Shown piece after piece: positions 48,760-58,508 of a stretch of 64,000 nt of DNA. A program made the position numbers and the translations under genes. The notes under the pieces are model-generated. The model made no database searches. It was not told the DNA's origin and saw only the letters and a list, made by a program, of their open reading frames with translations. Position 1 is the first letter of the stretch. Every line of letters begins with the position of its first letter. The stretch is taken from the NCBI GenBank assembly GCA_039000515.1, contig JBCFYV010000012.1:31426821-31490820 (forward strand), in the 5' to 3' direction. Source of the stretch: Timema cristinae (lineage: Eukaryota > Arthropoda > Insecta > Phasmatodea > Timematidae).

Positions 48760-50810
48760 ACTGTTAGAGAGATCACTACAAATAACAATTAAAGTCTGAT
48801 TTTTTTTAATGGGACTCTGGGAAAGATGTGATGGGTGGGATGGGGATATAAAGAGAAAAAGTTTAAAGAAAGGTATAAAATTTAAATTTGCTAGGAATGT
48901 AGAAGGATTAAACAAAATAGATAAATAAGAACTATATATTTGAAATTACTAAGTGAAAATGTGAAATAAGAGTTTTCAAAATTAAAAAAAAAAAAAAAAA
49001 AAAAACTAATTATCAGTTTGGCTGAAAATTGAAATTTGTGAGGTAGATATAAAGTCTCTTTTACCCCCTCCCAACGGCCATAAAGAACTGGCCATTTTTA
49101 AATTTCAAAATGAAGGACTGGAAAGGGGGTTTGGGACCCTTTAGATTTTCTATACTTTTTAAAAACACTTGTTGGTATGGTAAAGCATTAAAATTTGGCA
49201 AGGAAGTAGTTGGGCCACCCCTAAAACCCATGAAAATTGTAAACATACGTAATTTCAAAGCGAGTGTGGTAGAAAATTCGAATTAAACATGTACATAAAG
49301 GAACCTTATAGCAGACATATTTTTTGCCTTTTTTATTTCTCTTGCAAGCTCGGCTTGGTTTTTTTTTTTTTTAGCCATTTCCAAATATATAAGTATACGT
49401 GAGCGTTGGTAGGAATGCTATCTTGTTTCTAAGTCAGAATGGCTAAGTTAGTAAAAACTTATTCACCTAAAAGAAATCGTTCATAAGTGTGTAAGTAGGA
49501 AAGGGGTTTTTCTCAAACCTTGTTGCTGTATTTTTTCTTAGTAAGTTTGAATCACGTTATCCAGCCAGTCTAACGATCTATTACGAGTGGATAATACTTT
49601 ACATTTGCAGCACTAACCAACACTAACAAGCCACAAACAATGGGAGTTTTAAAAAACGGATGGTAGCTAGCTTGTTTCTTAGGTCAGGTAGATAACTTCG
49701 TATAAATTTGCCTCCCCATAATAAATCTTAACAAGCGCCTTAAATTTTTAACACTAAGATGATGAAAATTGAACACTTATCGCAATCAGTAATAGAGTAA
49801 CAAAAAAGTTTTCAAAAATCGTGTTAAACAAGTTTACTGGTACACTTTACGAAAATCGTCACGCAAGCCCTTCTTTCCAAGACCAACGATAAGAGGGTAA
49901 CTAATCCTTCTGTTTAAGCTGTCACCGTCTGCTAATAACATTCTTTCACTCAAAATTTCCAACCTGTGAAAGAAAGAGATTAGGGGATGTTGAATGGATG
50001 TTTAAAAGGAAACTAGAAAGTATTTGTCAATGCACAAAAACTTCCTCAAATTTACACCAAAGTATGCGAGTTCCTGGACAAGGTATGATATGCAATAATG
50101 GCTTAAGCGAGGTAATGTACTAAAGCTGTGAATACGAGATGGATTCCGAAACATTTAAAAAACTTGACCTCATAAAGGTCAAAATTAAACTTTAAATGGT
50201 TCCAAACTAATACAGAATATATTAAAAATATATTTAAAATCATTAAACAGTAAGATAATTAGCAAATAAATAATTACAAATGACAATATAAAAATATCAC
50301 TTTTCTATGTAGTAACAGAAATATTTAATATTAAATTAAATAAACAGGTGATCACAATGTATTCTTTAGAGTATCATCTATAGCAAGTCATTATGTCAAA
50401 TTTAAAAAAATCTGCTATTTACAATTAATAGTTTTGGAAATTTCTTTGAATCAGATTCCTTTTGCCAAAATGTCTCTTAAAACTATTTTAAAAAAAATTA
50501 TTATAATTTAAAACATCGTCAGAATTTGTTATTTGAAGCCAAAAACTGGATTTCTCCAAAAAGTTCCAATACTTGAACACCCTTAACCATAGCAGATAAA
50601 CTGATCAGATTGGTTTGTGGCACTTAAAGGGTATAAACAAGATTGTTAAAATATATGATGCATCAGTATAAAAGAGTGATTTAGCTGTGGTAAATAAGCC
50701 TGAAACTTGTCTTCAAAAATATATATTTGTGTAAAACAATGTTCACAAAACAAAGATAAATATTTAAACTAAAAATTATTATAAATTGATCTAACAAATC
50801 CTGATGGATA
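48760..50810. other. Non-coding stretch
   Basis: No gene recognised. It contains an A-homopolymer of about 23 nt at 48984-49006 and old repeat DNA. Short minus-strand frames (48703-48915, 49061-49258) have no recognisable domain. Confidence 0.4.
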
Positions 50811-50815
50811 TATTA

Positions 50816-53800
50816 CAGGGTTCCTACAGTATTTGTAAAAATATTCTCCCTGACTTTTCCCTGACTATTTTCCCAAGTTCCCTGACCAATTTCTCATAAA
50901 ATTTCCATTATAACTTTACGGTACTATACACGTGAAAATATTAATTTAAATAAATTTATTTCGGCCTCCTCCCCCCTTACAGCCGACCTTGCCTCACCAC
51001 TCATGGAAGAATAAGAAAGCAGACATCTTGCCAATCAGTTGAGGGAAAATGATGGAAAAATAATCCCTATCAAAAATTTGTAACAAACTTGATTCCCTTT
51101 GGTATCATGTGCAGAAATACGTATTAAATAACAGGCCACTAAGAACATACTAAAGAGTTTGGTATCATTACAGTTTTATTTTACCTAAACTGTACATTTC
51201 CTGAACTGAATAGCTTACAACAGGAACTCTGTCTGCTTTCATATTATTCATGTCTCAAGTCAATTTTATTTTTATTAAAATTATCACTATAGTCATACAA
51301 TAAGAAACTATGTTATATTTAATAAAGTGAAGCTTGCTTCTTCTTCAGTTCTTGCAACTCCACGTCTATTGCTTCTCGTTTCTCTTCAGTTGCCATCATT
51401 AATTTTTTTCTTTCTCCTTCTAAATCTTTAACTTGTATATCTAATTTCCTCTTTTCTGCCTTCTTCTTGTCTTTTTCACTTTTTTCTTGCTTCTTCATCT
51501 CTAAGTATTCATGATAGCGTTTCCGAGCACCTCTCACGTAATCCAACATCTTTTTGCTAATGTGTATATTTTTAATCCCTCCTGCTTCTTGTATCTCATC
51601 ATGAATGTGACGCTGTGCAATGACTGTCTTTTCATGCATGTTTTCAACCAGTAAAGATTTATTGACTGAAAAACCACCTTCAACAGTTGCATTCCCATGC
51701 GACAAGACAAGGCAAATCTTTATTACTTCCCAAAGATGTTTGTAGTTTGCTTCTCCTATTAGAAAGCTACCATAAATAGTGTCAAGTCCTACTTCATCAC
51801 TAAACTGATCACAAGGACGAAATATTTCTTGAAGCTCAGATTTTTTGAGGTTGCAAAAATGCAAGTATTCTTTCTTGGCATTTTCAGCCAGAACATCATT
51901 TATGATGTTGGCATGGTTGAGTTCCTCCAAAAGAAAAGAAAATCTCTTCTGGGCCAGTTGAGGTGAATGTTGAATAACACAAGGATCCAATGAAGACAAA
52001 CCTCTCACAGCTTTCTGTTTTAAGGGACTTTTTTCTTGTAGTTTTGCAATCATGGTGGTTAACATACTGCGGCACTCATGTATAAATTCTAATTTTTGTC
52101 TTTCTGTTACTGTGATCGCAGTTTCTCCTAACAAACGTTTTGTTGCAAATCCTATATCAATATTTTTGCTAAGGATCAAATTTTCTGATTTTTTTGTGTC
52201 AATAGACAGTAACTTTGGACCCGTGCACTTCATAAGATCAGGTTTCACACAACGATTCATAAGGTATCTTAGAAGTTTCTCTACAGCTTCAAAAAGATAT
52301 GGAGTCATTGGTTTTGATGTCTGGAACCGTTGCAGGAAAGGCTGACATTCATCTGCAATTGTCTTGCAGAACGCTAGTTTACACTTTAGGAATGGATCAC
52401 AGGCTGCTCTTTTCAGTGTCTCTACAGGTTTTGTTTTAGGAAGTTTTGCTTCTTTGAGAAACTTAATAACATGGTCCCAAATTTGTAATGCCCTTTGAAA
52501 GCACTTCGCATTCTCTAACCAACGCACACCACAGAACTTCAATGGAAAAGTTGTACACCCTGTCAACTGGGTGAACAATGCTCGACGAGCTGGAGAGTCA
52601 GTGAACAGGTAGTACATGTGACGTAATAAGCTACTTATATCCCAATCAACAGACTCTACTCCTGTTCTCAAGGAACCATGAACAACATGAAGCCCACATG
52701 TTCCCAGATTTAGCAAACTACATACTTCATTGTCTGTTACAGATTTGAGGTGTTCCTGAAGAAGTGTTATAAACTTTAAATTGACATTTGGGCCATCCAT
52801 TGACACTTGTATCAACTTAGAGAGTGGAAGAGGAGAAATACCATCCAGAAAATGCTTCAGTAATTCTTTAGCAGTGCTCCTATCGAAAAACACACTGTTT
52901 AAGTAACGACTGATGACTTTATGATTTTCCTTGTCCCAGAATCTAATTACAATGTCCATCTGTCCTCTTTGAATAACTTTATTCAATGCCTCATCAAAAC
53001 AAATTACAAAGTTGTTACATGATTTTAGGCGGTCCAGTAAATTATTATGAAAGAATGGAGCCAAGCCATGCACAATGAAGTATGCAGCCTTGTCTCCACC
53101 AAGGGTAAAGGCATTGGCAATGGAACACTCGGGAAACATCAATTGAAAAATTGTACTTAAATTATTGCACGAATTGAAAGACATTTTTTTGTCAACAACT
53201 TGCATAGCCCAAATGACTTCCTCCTTAGTTATATCATCTTTTATAACAAAAGTGTTATGGTTTCTTTGAGGCACTACACTAATTTCACTTTTAGCAACAG
53301 CTTCCTTCTGCGACGTTACGATTTTCGATGAAACAGAAAAACTCTTCGAGCAACCAGCAGAATCATCACTAGGTAGAATGTCTTTGTGTGCCAGAGATTC
53401 TCTTGAAACTGGGGAGCTCGATGAACCTGAATCACTTGACTTTTTTGAAAAAAAAGTCAACAGAGAGCGTTGATTTGTCAAAGTTTCAAGAGTTTTGATA
53501 TGAGTTGGTCCTTTTGCATGGGAAGCTAATGCTTGCTTTCCCATATTACTTAAGTTTATAATTTTTTTGCACACTTTACAAAATGCCTGCAGCTTATTAC
53601 TTTCAACACCACTTATCCAGTATGAGAATTCAGGAAAATGGTCTGGGCTTAGCCAGAGCTGGTTAAAAACGGTTTTTTTGTTAGACATTGCTGGTGTAGT
53701 CTAATCAGTCCTGGTGCACTGTATCAAACTATAACGATGACAAACCTTGAACAAGAACAAAAACAAGTGATCACTAAAGTTAAAAGAATTGTCATGTGCA

Positions 53801-54083
53801 GGCTAGGAGACCTCTGCGTTCACATTCTGAAATAAAATGCTACCAAAACTTGTGTTAGGGCAAGTTTGAGCATGGTAAGTGCCCCTCAGCTTTCTTCATT
53901 GGGGCAGTGGCTTATGACGCAGTAAATAGAAAAAATATTTTCTTTGTTTTTTCTAAGTGTGACATGAAGACATGAATTGTCATTTCCCTGACTTTCCCTG
54001 ACCTTTTTAAAGCTTCCCTGACTTTCCCTGACTATTATTTTTTTCCCTGACTTTCCCTGACTTTCCAGAGCGTAGGAACCCTG
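50816..54083 (-). mobile_element. Apparently intact hAT-like DNA transposon, 3268 bp, 5-bp TSD
   Basis: Ends are CAGGGTTCCTACAG (left) and CAGGGTTCCTACGC (right, read inward). They are flanked by TATTA at 50811-50815 and 54084-54088. Just inside each end are arrays of TCCCTGACTTTTCCCTGAC-type repeats, three to four copies at the left and about seven at the right, facing inward. These are likely transposase-binding sites. A single 789-aa transposase ORF on the minus strand fills the middle. hAT elements usually make 8-bp duplications. A 5-bp duplication is known, as far as I recall, for a minority group (hAT5 in Repbase naming). It lies just downstream of the MRPS14 3' end. Confidence 0.88.
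51319..53688 (-). CDS. hAT-like transposase, 789 aa, uninterrupted
   Basis: The enzyme would cut at the element ends and move it. The N-terminus has a BED-like zinc finger (C37, C40, H57, H63), followed by a Ser-rich linker (about 81-140). The RNase H-like core follows. D232 in 'ICFDEAL' and D298 in 'VSMDGPN' are candidate catalytic aspartates. 'CGLHVVHGS' (331-339) and 'VRWLENAKC' (388-396) match conserved hAT landmarks. E670 in 'SHGNATVEGGFS' is the candidate third acidic residue, in the hAT C-terminal dimerisation region. Residues 725-789 are Lys/Glu-rich and should form a coiled coil. No stop or frameshift is present. The start is the first Met, right before the zinc finger. It could instead be a domesticated gene, but the intact ends and target duplication argue for a recent transposon. 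Confidence 0.88.
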   Translation of the reverse strand: MSNKKTVFNQLWLSPDHFPEFSYWISGVESNKLQAFCKVCKKIINLSNMGKQALASHAKGPTHIKTLETLTNQRSLLTFFSKKSSDSGSSSSPVSRESLAHKDILPSDDSAGCSKSFSVSSKIVTSQKEAVAKSEISVVPQRNHNTFVIKDDITKEEVIWAMQVVDKKMSFNSCNNLSTIFQLMFPECSIANAFTLGGDKAAYFIVHGLAPFFHNNLLDRLKSCNNFVICFDEALNKVIQRGQMDIVIRFWDKENHKVISRYLNSVFFDRSTAKELLKHFLDGISPLPLSKLIQVSMDGPNVNLKFITLLQEHLKSVTDNEVCSLLNLGTCGLHVVHGSLRTGVESVDWDISSLLRHMYYLFTDSPARRALFTQLTGCTTFPLKFCGVRWLENAKCFQRALQIWDHVIKFLKEAKLPKTKPVETLKRAACDPFLKCKLAFCKTIADECQPFLQRFQTSKPMTPYLFEAVEKLLRYLMNRCVKPDLMKCTGPKLLSIDTKKSENLILSKNIDIGFATKRLLGETAITVTERQKLEFIHECRSMLTTMIAKLQEKSPLKQKAVRGLSSLDPCVIQHSPQLAQKRFSFLLEELNHANIINDVLAENAKKEYLHFCNLKKSELQEIFRPCDQFSDEVGLDTIYGSFLIGEANYKHLWEVIKICLVLSHGNATVEGGFSVNKSLLVENMHEKTVIAQRHIHDEIQEAGGIKNIHISKKMLDYVRGARKRYHEYLEMKKQEKSEKDKKKAEKRKLDIQVKDLEGERKKLMMATEEKREAIDVELQELKKKQASLY

Positions 54084-54153
54084 TATTACAAAACTATGGT
54101 CTCCTAAAGCATATTATAAACCCTACCACTAAGTAATGGATACTTGTGGGTTT

Positions 54154-54159
54154 TTTATT
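54154..54159 (-). terminator. Possible MRPS14 poly(A) signal
   Basis: TTTATT on the plus strand is AATAAA on the minus strand, 362 bp past the MRPS14 stop and just outside the transposon. It is the nearest clear match seen, and this is an inference only. Confidence 0.3.
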
Positions 54160-54520
54160 TAAAAATACATAGAATTACAACTGCATTAGTGTGGAAGGGG
54201 TTGGTAAAATGTCAGTATTAATTCAATTCACATATGGAAAGCCATTTTCTATACTCAGCCGAGATTCAAACCATGACTTCTTCATTGCTGATGGAGGATC
54301 CATTCTTTTGTAATATTAACAAGCAATTAGTTTGAAAAATAATTTTATCCCATCAGTTAAATTCAAGTGTTTTTTTTTAAGTTACACAGCTTTCAAATAA
54401 ATCATTAAAACTAATTTAAAGTATTATACAAAGTTCTAGTGGTACAACATGTTTGAAAAACATATTTTCTCTGTACAATAGAAGATAATTGATGCACTGC
54501 ATTAAACATTACATGTTCAA

Positions 54521-54703
54521 TCACCACATGGCCCTCTGTACACCACTCAACTTATTGTAATCCGCATAGTGCCTCCAGACAATGCGACTGAGTCGCCATC
54601 GCTTGACCAGCCCTCGTGATCTTGATGTCAGTGCACATCGGCTATGAATGCGTGTAGGGCACGAGTTGAGAGGAAATGATGCAATTTCCTTATCTGCTAT
54701 CTC
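54521..54703 (-). CDS. mRpS14: mRpS14 last coding exon
   Basis: Starts with GAG after 'cattattgtag' and ends in TGA (plus-strand 'tca' at 54521-54523). It carries the basic '[20 protein letters not shown]' core of the S14 domain. Confidence 0.93.
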   Translation of the reverse strand, partial: EIADKEIASFPLNSCPTRIHSRCALTSRSRGLVKRWRLSRIVWRHYADYNKLSGVQRAMW

Positions 54704-55830
54704 CTACAATAATGTAAATGAAAAGCCAAAATGAACATTAAGTCTTTGGGAAAAATAAACTATCAATCTTTTGTATAAACAGTTGATCATTATAAGGATG
54801 GTTTTCAAAATCATTGTCGATATTTTTGTGCACCACATACTACTAACAATCTGTGCTCTATATATTTACAGTAATGGGGTCAGGATGAGAAAGATAGAAT
54901 TTGAGAGGAAATGAACCTGTATTTGTGTAAGGGTGAGTACACCCAACCAAGATTTAAATCATGTCACCCTCGTCATCATCAAACCAAACGAGGTTCACAT
55001 CTTAGTATTCATGCCAAATGATGTAAGTCATTCTCAATAGTAAGTCACAAATTTATACTTGATTGCAATATATTATTATTGAAGTGTGTTACAACATAAA
55101 ATGTGCTTGACTTTGAGCCAAGAGACTAGGATTCATTTCCCAGTGAATGACAACTTATTGTTACCAGAATAGGACTAGTGTTAATTAAAACCCATGGACA
55201 AACTGAGATGACCAAATAATAGGCCACACAGGCTGAGATTCGAACTTCAACACTGTTCAGTACAGGGCCTTTAAGAGGAATTTTATCAGGGAATATAGAG
55301 CTTTTCGGCTTCCCCTTCCATTACTTAATTAATCCTATCTAAAAGAAAGGAAAGAAATGAGGCAGAAAGTGAGATAAAATTTATACTTTTATATCTAAAA
55401 AAAGTAAAAAAGCATTAAGACAAAAAATATTATACAAATAGAGTATTAATAATTTGGTATGTAACACTACTAGTAGTGGAAATGTGAATGATAGTCTTCA
55501 ATATATGCAAACATTTTCTGAGATCCCAGGAAATTCTCAGTCCCCTTTTGGATCTACAGGTGCAGGTGTGATGTACCCCTTGCACCTACCTTTCAAAGGG
55601 TCTGGTCCAGTATATTACTGTTATGTTTTTTCACTTCTAAAGGTATCCCTAGCACATAACATAAATATAGTTTAGATAAATCTACATACCCGTAATTCAG
55701 GAGGTAAAATATCATTCTTCCTTAAAGAATTAATCCTGAGTCTTTCTATAGCATATTGTTCGACCATTTTCCTTCTTTTCAAATCTCGAATCATTCGCCA
55801 ATCTGCATACATTGTTCGAACTTGCTGTGC
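54521..55830 (-). CDS. mRpS14: Mitochondrial ribosomal protein S14 (uS14m), C-terminal two exons; N-terminus missing
   Basis: uS14m is a small-subunit mitoribosomal protein near the head of the 28S subunit. Two minus-strand exons join in phase 0. 55690-55830 encodes '[20 protein letters not shown]' through '[17 protein letters not shown]', and 54521-54703 encodes '[10 protein letters not shown]' through '[19 protein letters not shown]' and ends VQRAMW-stop. The acceptor for the first is 'gttgccag' and the donor is 'gtatgt'; the second follows 'attattgtag'. Family landmarks present are '[10 protein letters not shown]', '[10 protein letters not shown]' and 'KRWRLSRI'. The two exons give 108 residues. 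The short N-terminal targeting segment must lie on an upstream exon (above 55830), which I could not find; it may be beyond the transposon cluster or past the gap. Confidence 0.93.
54880..54985 (-). repeat. SINE-like fragment in the mRpS14 intron
   Basis: 'ggaaatgaacctgtatttgt' and 'accaagatttaaatcatgtc' resemble the inverse module at 33835-33965 and 38520-38640. Strongly diverged. Confidence 0.35.
55690..55830 (-). CDS. mRpS14: mRpS14 internal coding exon
   Basis: 47 codons in phase 0 at both ends. The upstream acceptor is 'ttgccag' followed by GCACAG. An alternative acceptor after GCACAG, six bases in, would drop two residues. The plus-strand frame at 55454-55675 is unrelated to it. Confidence 0.9.
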
Positions 55831-55873
55831 CTGGCAACATAAAATACACTGATGTAATACACAAATATGCTTG

Positions 55874-55930
55874 GGCTATGGAACTACATGTTTCTAAATA
55901 GACATGCTAGAAACATGTAGTTCCATAGCC
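55874..55930. repeat. Perfect hairpin: 22-bp arms, 13-nt loop
   Basis: 55874-55895 and 55909-55930 are exact reverse complements (arm begins GGCTATGGAACTACATG). The loop is 'aaatagacatgct'. It sits 44 bp upstream of the mRpS14 internal-exon acceptor on the minus strand, within the preceding intron. An exact match over 22 bp in AT-rich DNA is unlikely to be chance. Confidence 0.9.
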
Positions 55931-56929
55931 TATCCTTGTTTGTTTGTGTGTTTTCAATGTGTCTCTTCTAATGATAAAGGAACATCTCTGAAAATTCAAC
56001 CATGTGTGAAGTGTAATATAGTGCTATAGTTTGAAAAGAGAAATATGTTTTTCCATCTAGACCTAACCTAACTATTCTTTCAGGTTGGCTTCCTTTACTA
56101 TCAATTACTTTACATTATTGTACAGTGTTTCTACACTGTCTTATACAGTTCCAAGCCATTAGGCACTAATTCATTTTACAAATATACTTAGTATAGTAGA
56201 CATGAATCGAATATAGTTTACAAATTTAATTATTCACTTCACATCAGTCTTAGAAAACATGGTAAACACAAGAAGTTTTTTTTAAATGTATTAATATTAA
56301 GTTGCTATAGAAAATATAAATTATATCTAAATGCTAATAGTTTTTGCTATAATGCATTCATACCATCAGTTAAGTGGTAGGCAGTAGTGGCAGGCATGTC
56401 AAACTAACAGCCCACGGTTCTTATGATAAACCATCATGTAATGCGACTATTCACCTTTTTAGAAATGTTTAGGAAATACAGCATTTTATAATGTGATATT
56501 AATGAATTTGGCATAATTTGGAGAATTCTAGTGTGAGGTTAGTATATCAAATATGTAAGTTACTCTTTCTTCAACATGAATCAATTCCTAAGAATTGTTG
56601 AATTTGCATGCCATGTATGAACAATATTTGGCAGTAGAGATGTAAATTAACAATCATTTTCTCACATGAAATTAAATCAAGCACTCGAGAGATCTCGGCA
56701 AAAATTTGTCAACAATTATTATAAAAAGGACTTTGGCATATGATTTAGATCCAGACATTAACAAAATTGTTGCAACATTAACACCATTGTTGCAAATTAA
56801 AGGTTTTAAAATTTTTGGCAGAGAATAGAGTTAGTCTTTGTTTTACTCATGAGCATACTCAACAATATATTATTACACTGCCATAGTTGTAATTCTTTTA
56901 AATCTTGCAACCATGTAAATAACTTATTG
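55931..56929. other. Non-coding stretch (probable mRpS14 intron)
   Basis: AT-rich, no exon or repeat recognised. No mitochondrial targeting exon with a good donor was found. Confidence 0.35.
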
Positions 56930-58295
56930 CAGCAGGTCCCAAACTTTCTTGGCTCGCAAACCCCTTTCACAAACAGCTGAGTTGCACAAACCCCCTGATA
57001 AATATCCATAGCACCATGCACTTAATTTTATACAAAATTTTTATAAAATTTAGTTATTAATTGTAATCAAATTGTTAAATATCTTTAAATTAACCTAATA
57101 TAGCTCCGGTAGGTACTTTGGAATACCTCACCATACATAATAGAATAGTATTGAAATTACTTAAGTACAAGTTCAAATAATTATACATTTATTTAAAAAA
57201 TTAAAACTAAAATTAAATAAGCAAAGTACTGTAGTAACATTTTCTTATCTTTACTGTCACAATACTTATCACATGTCACATGTTTTTTAAAGTGGTACTG
57301 GAAATTTCTGCTTTTACATAACTAAATAATCTCCTTTAATCACAAAATTCCATGCCAATCTAAGTTTCAAATTTGTTTACAAGTTTTAACAGCTACTCAC
57401 CTCTTCATGTGATTTAGTGATAAGGGTGAACTTGCTTTGGATGAAACAGAGCTTTAAAGTCAGGTACCACAGACAATAAATAAAGTCTCAAGTCACTTTC
57501 AGTACTGAGCATGTTTCTTTATTTATTTAAATAAGCATACAAAGAAAAATATTTCTCGCTAAAATACGTAGAAGAAAATGGTACCAAACCTGTAATAGCT
57601 TTATTCAATAACATTGGAAACTCCTCTTTTAAACTTAACCAAAAACAAATTAATGAAATTAATTAAAGATTTATATCTTTTCTTTAATTCAAAATCAGTG
57701 GAAATTTCAAGGAGCTGCTCTTTTTCACTCACGCTTAATGTGGATGATTCCAAAACTGCTGTCTCTTACTGGGGATTATGAATCCAATTATTAATGGACA
57801 TTGCTGGGAAATATTCTCTGAAGGTTTTTCCAAGTCCTTTCAAGTGTTCTATAACCATATGCTTAACATTTTTGCCCAAAGAAAGCTGATTTTTACCCTA
57901 AAGTCGGTAACAAGGCACTCTGTTTGATTGCTAACTAAACATGTTTCCCAATATTTTTTATGAACCATTCAATACGGTCTTGCACAGTAAAAAGTTAATA
58001 TTCGAGCCTTGAAGAGAGAACGTCTGCGAAATAGACCAAAGCCTGGATCCACATTTGATCTTGCATGCATTTTGCTTTGTGCAATGGATGGTTAGTAAGA
58101 AAAACGAAAACTTAGTGTTCAAGTTCAAACAATCTTTTAAGAGTTCTACCTCGAGATAATTGACTTCAATGTGAGATAGTAAAAAGATGTTAATGCTTCC
58201 CATTTCCTCACAAAATACTAAAAAAATCCACCATTACAGAAATATTTTGGTTAACTCCTTGGAAGATTTTGCGAACCACAGTTTGGGAACCGCTG
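56930..58295 (-). pseudogene. Decayed hAT transposon with 8-bp target duplication
   Basis: Ends are CAGCAGGTCCCAAACTTTCT (left) and CAGCGGTTCCCAAACTGTGG (right, read inward). The flanks are ACTTATTG (56922-56929) and GCTTATTG (58296-58303), an 8-bp duplication with one change. Minus-strand remnants near 57590-57750 read 'EQLLEISTDFELKKRYKSL', matching the region before the hAT C-terminal domain of ZBED/SCAND3-like transposases. A 'LITKSHEEVSS' piece near 57410 fits an N-terminal part. Stops interrupt all frames. Confidence 0.75.
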
Positions 58296-58508
58296 GCTTA
58301 TTGCATTGCTTACAGGAGTGTAGCTACTTGGAGGAGGGTGAGGGGGCTACACCCTTTGAGTCAACAAAAATGACTATTTATGAATAAAAAAATACTACAA
58401 TATATTAATGATTAATAAACTATCACCATTAATAGCAATATATTAAAAATGCAAACATGCATAGTCTTAATTAGTGTAACCTAACTAATAATCACTGAAA
58501 GCCATGGC

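Noticed and set aside
52052..52345. 97-aa plus-strand frame
   Set aside because: Antisense shadow of the hAT-like transposase.
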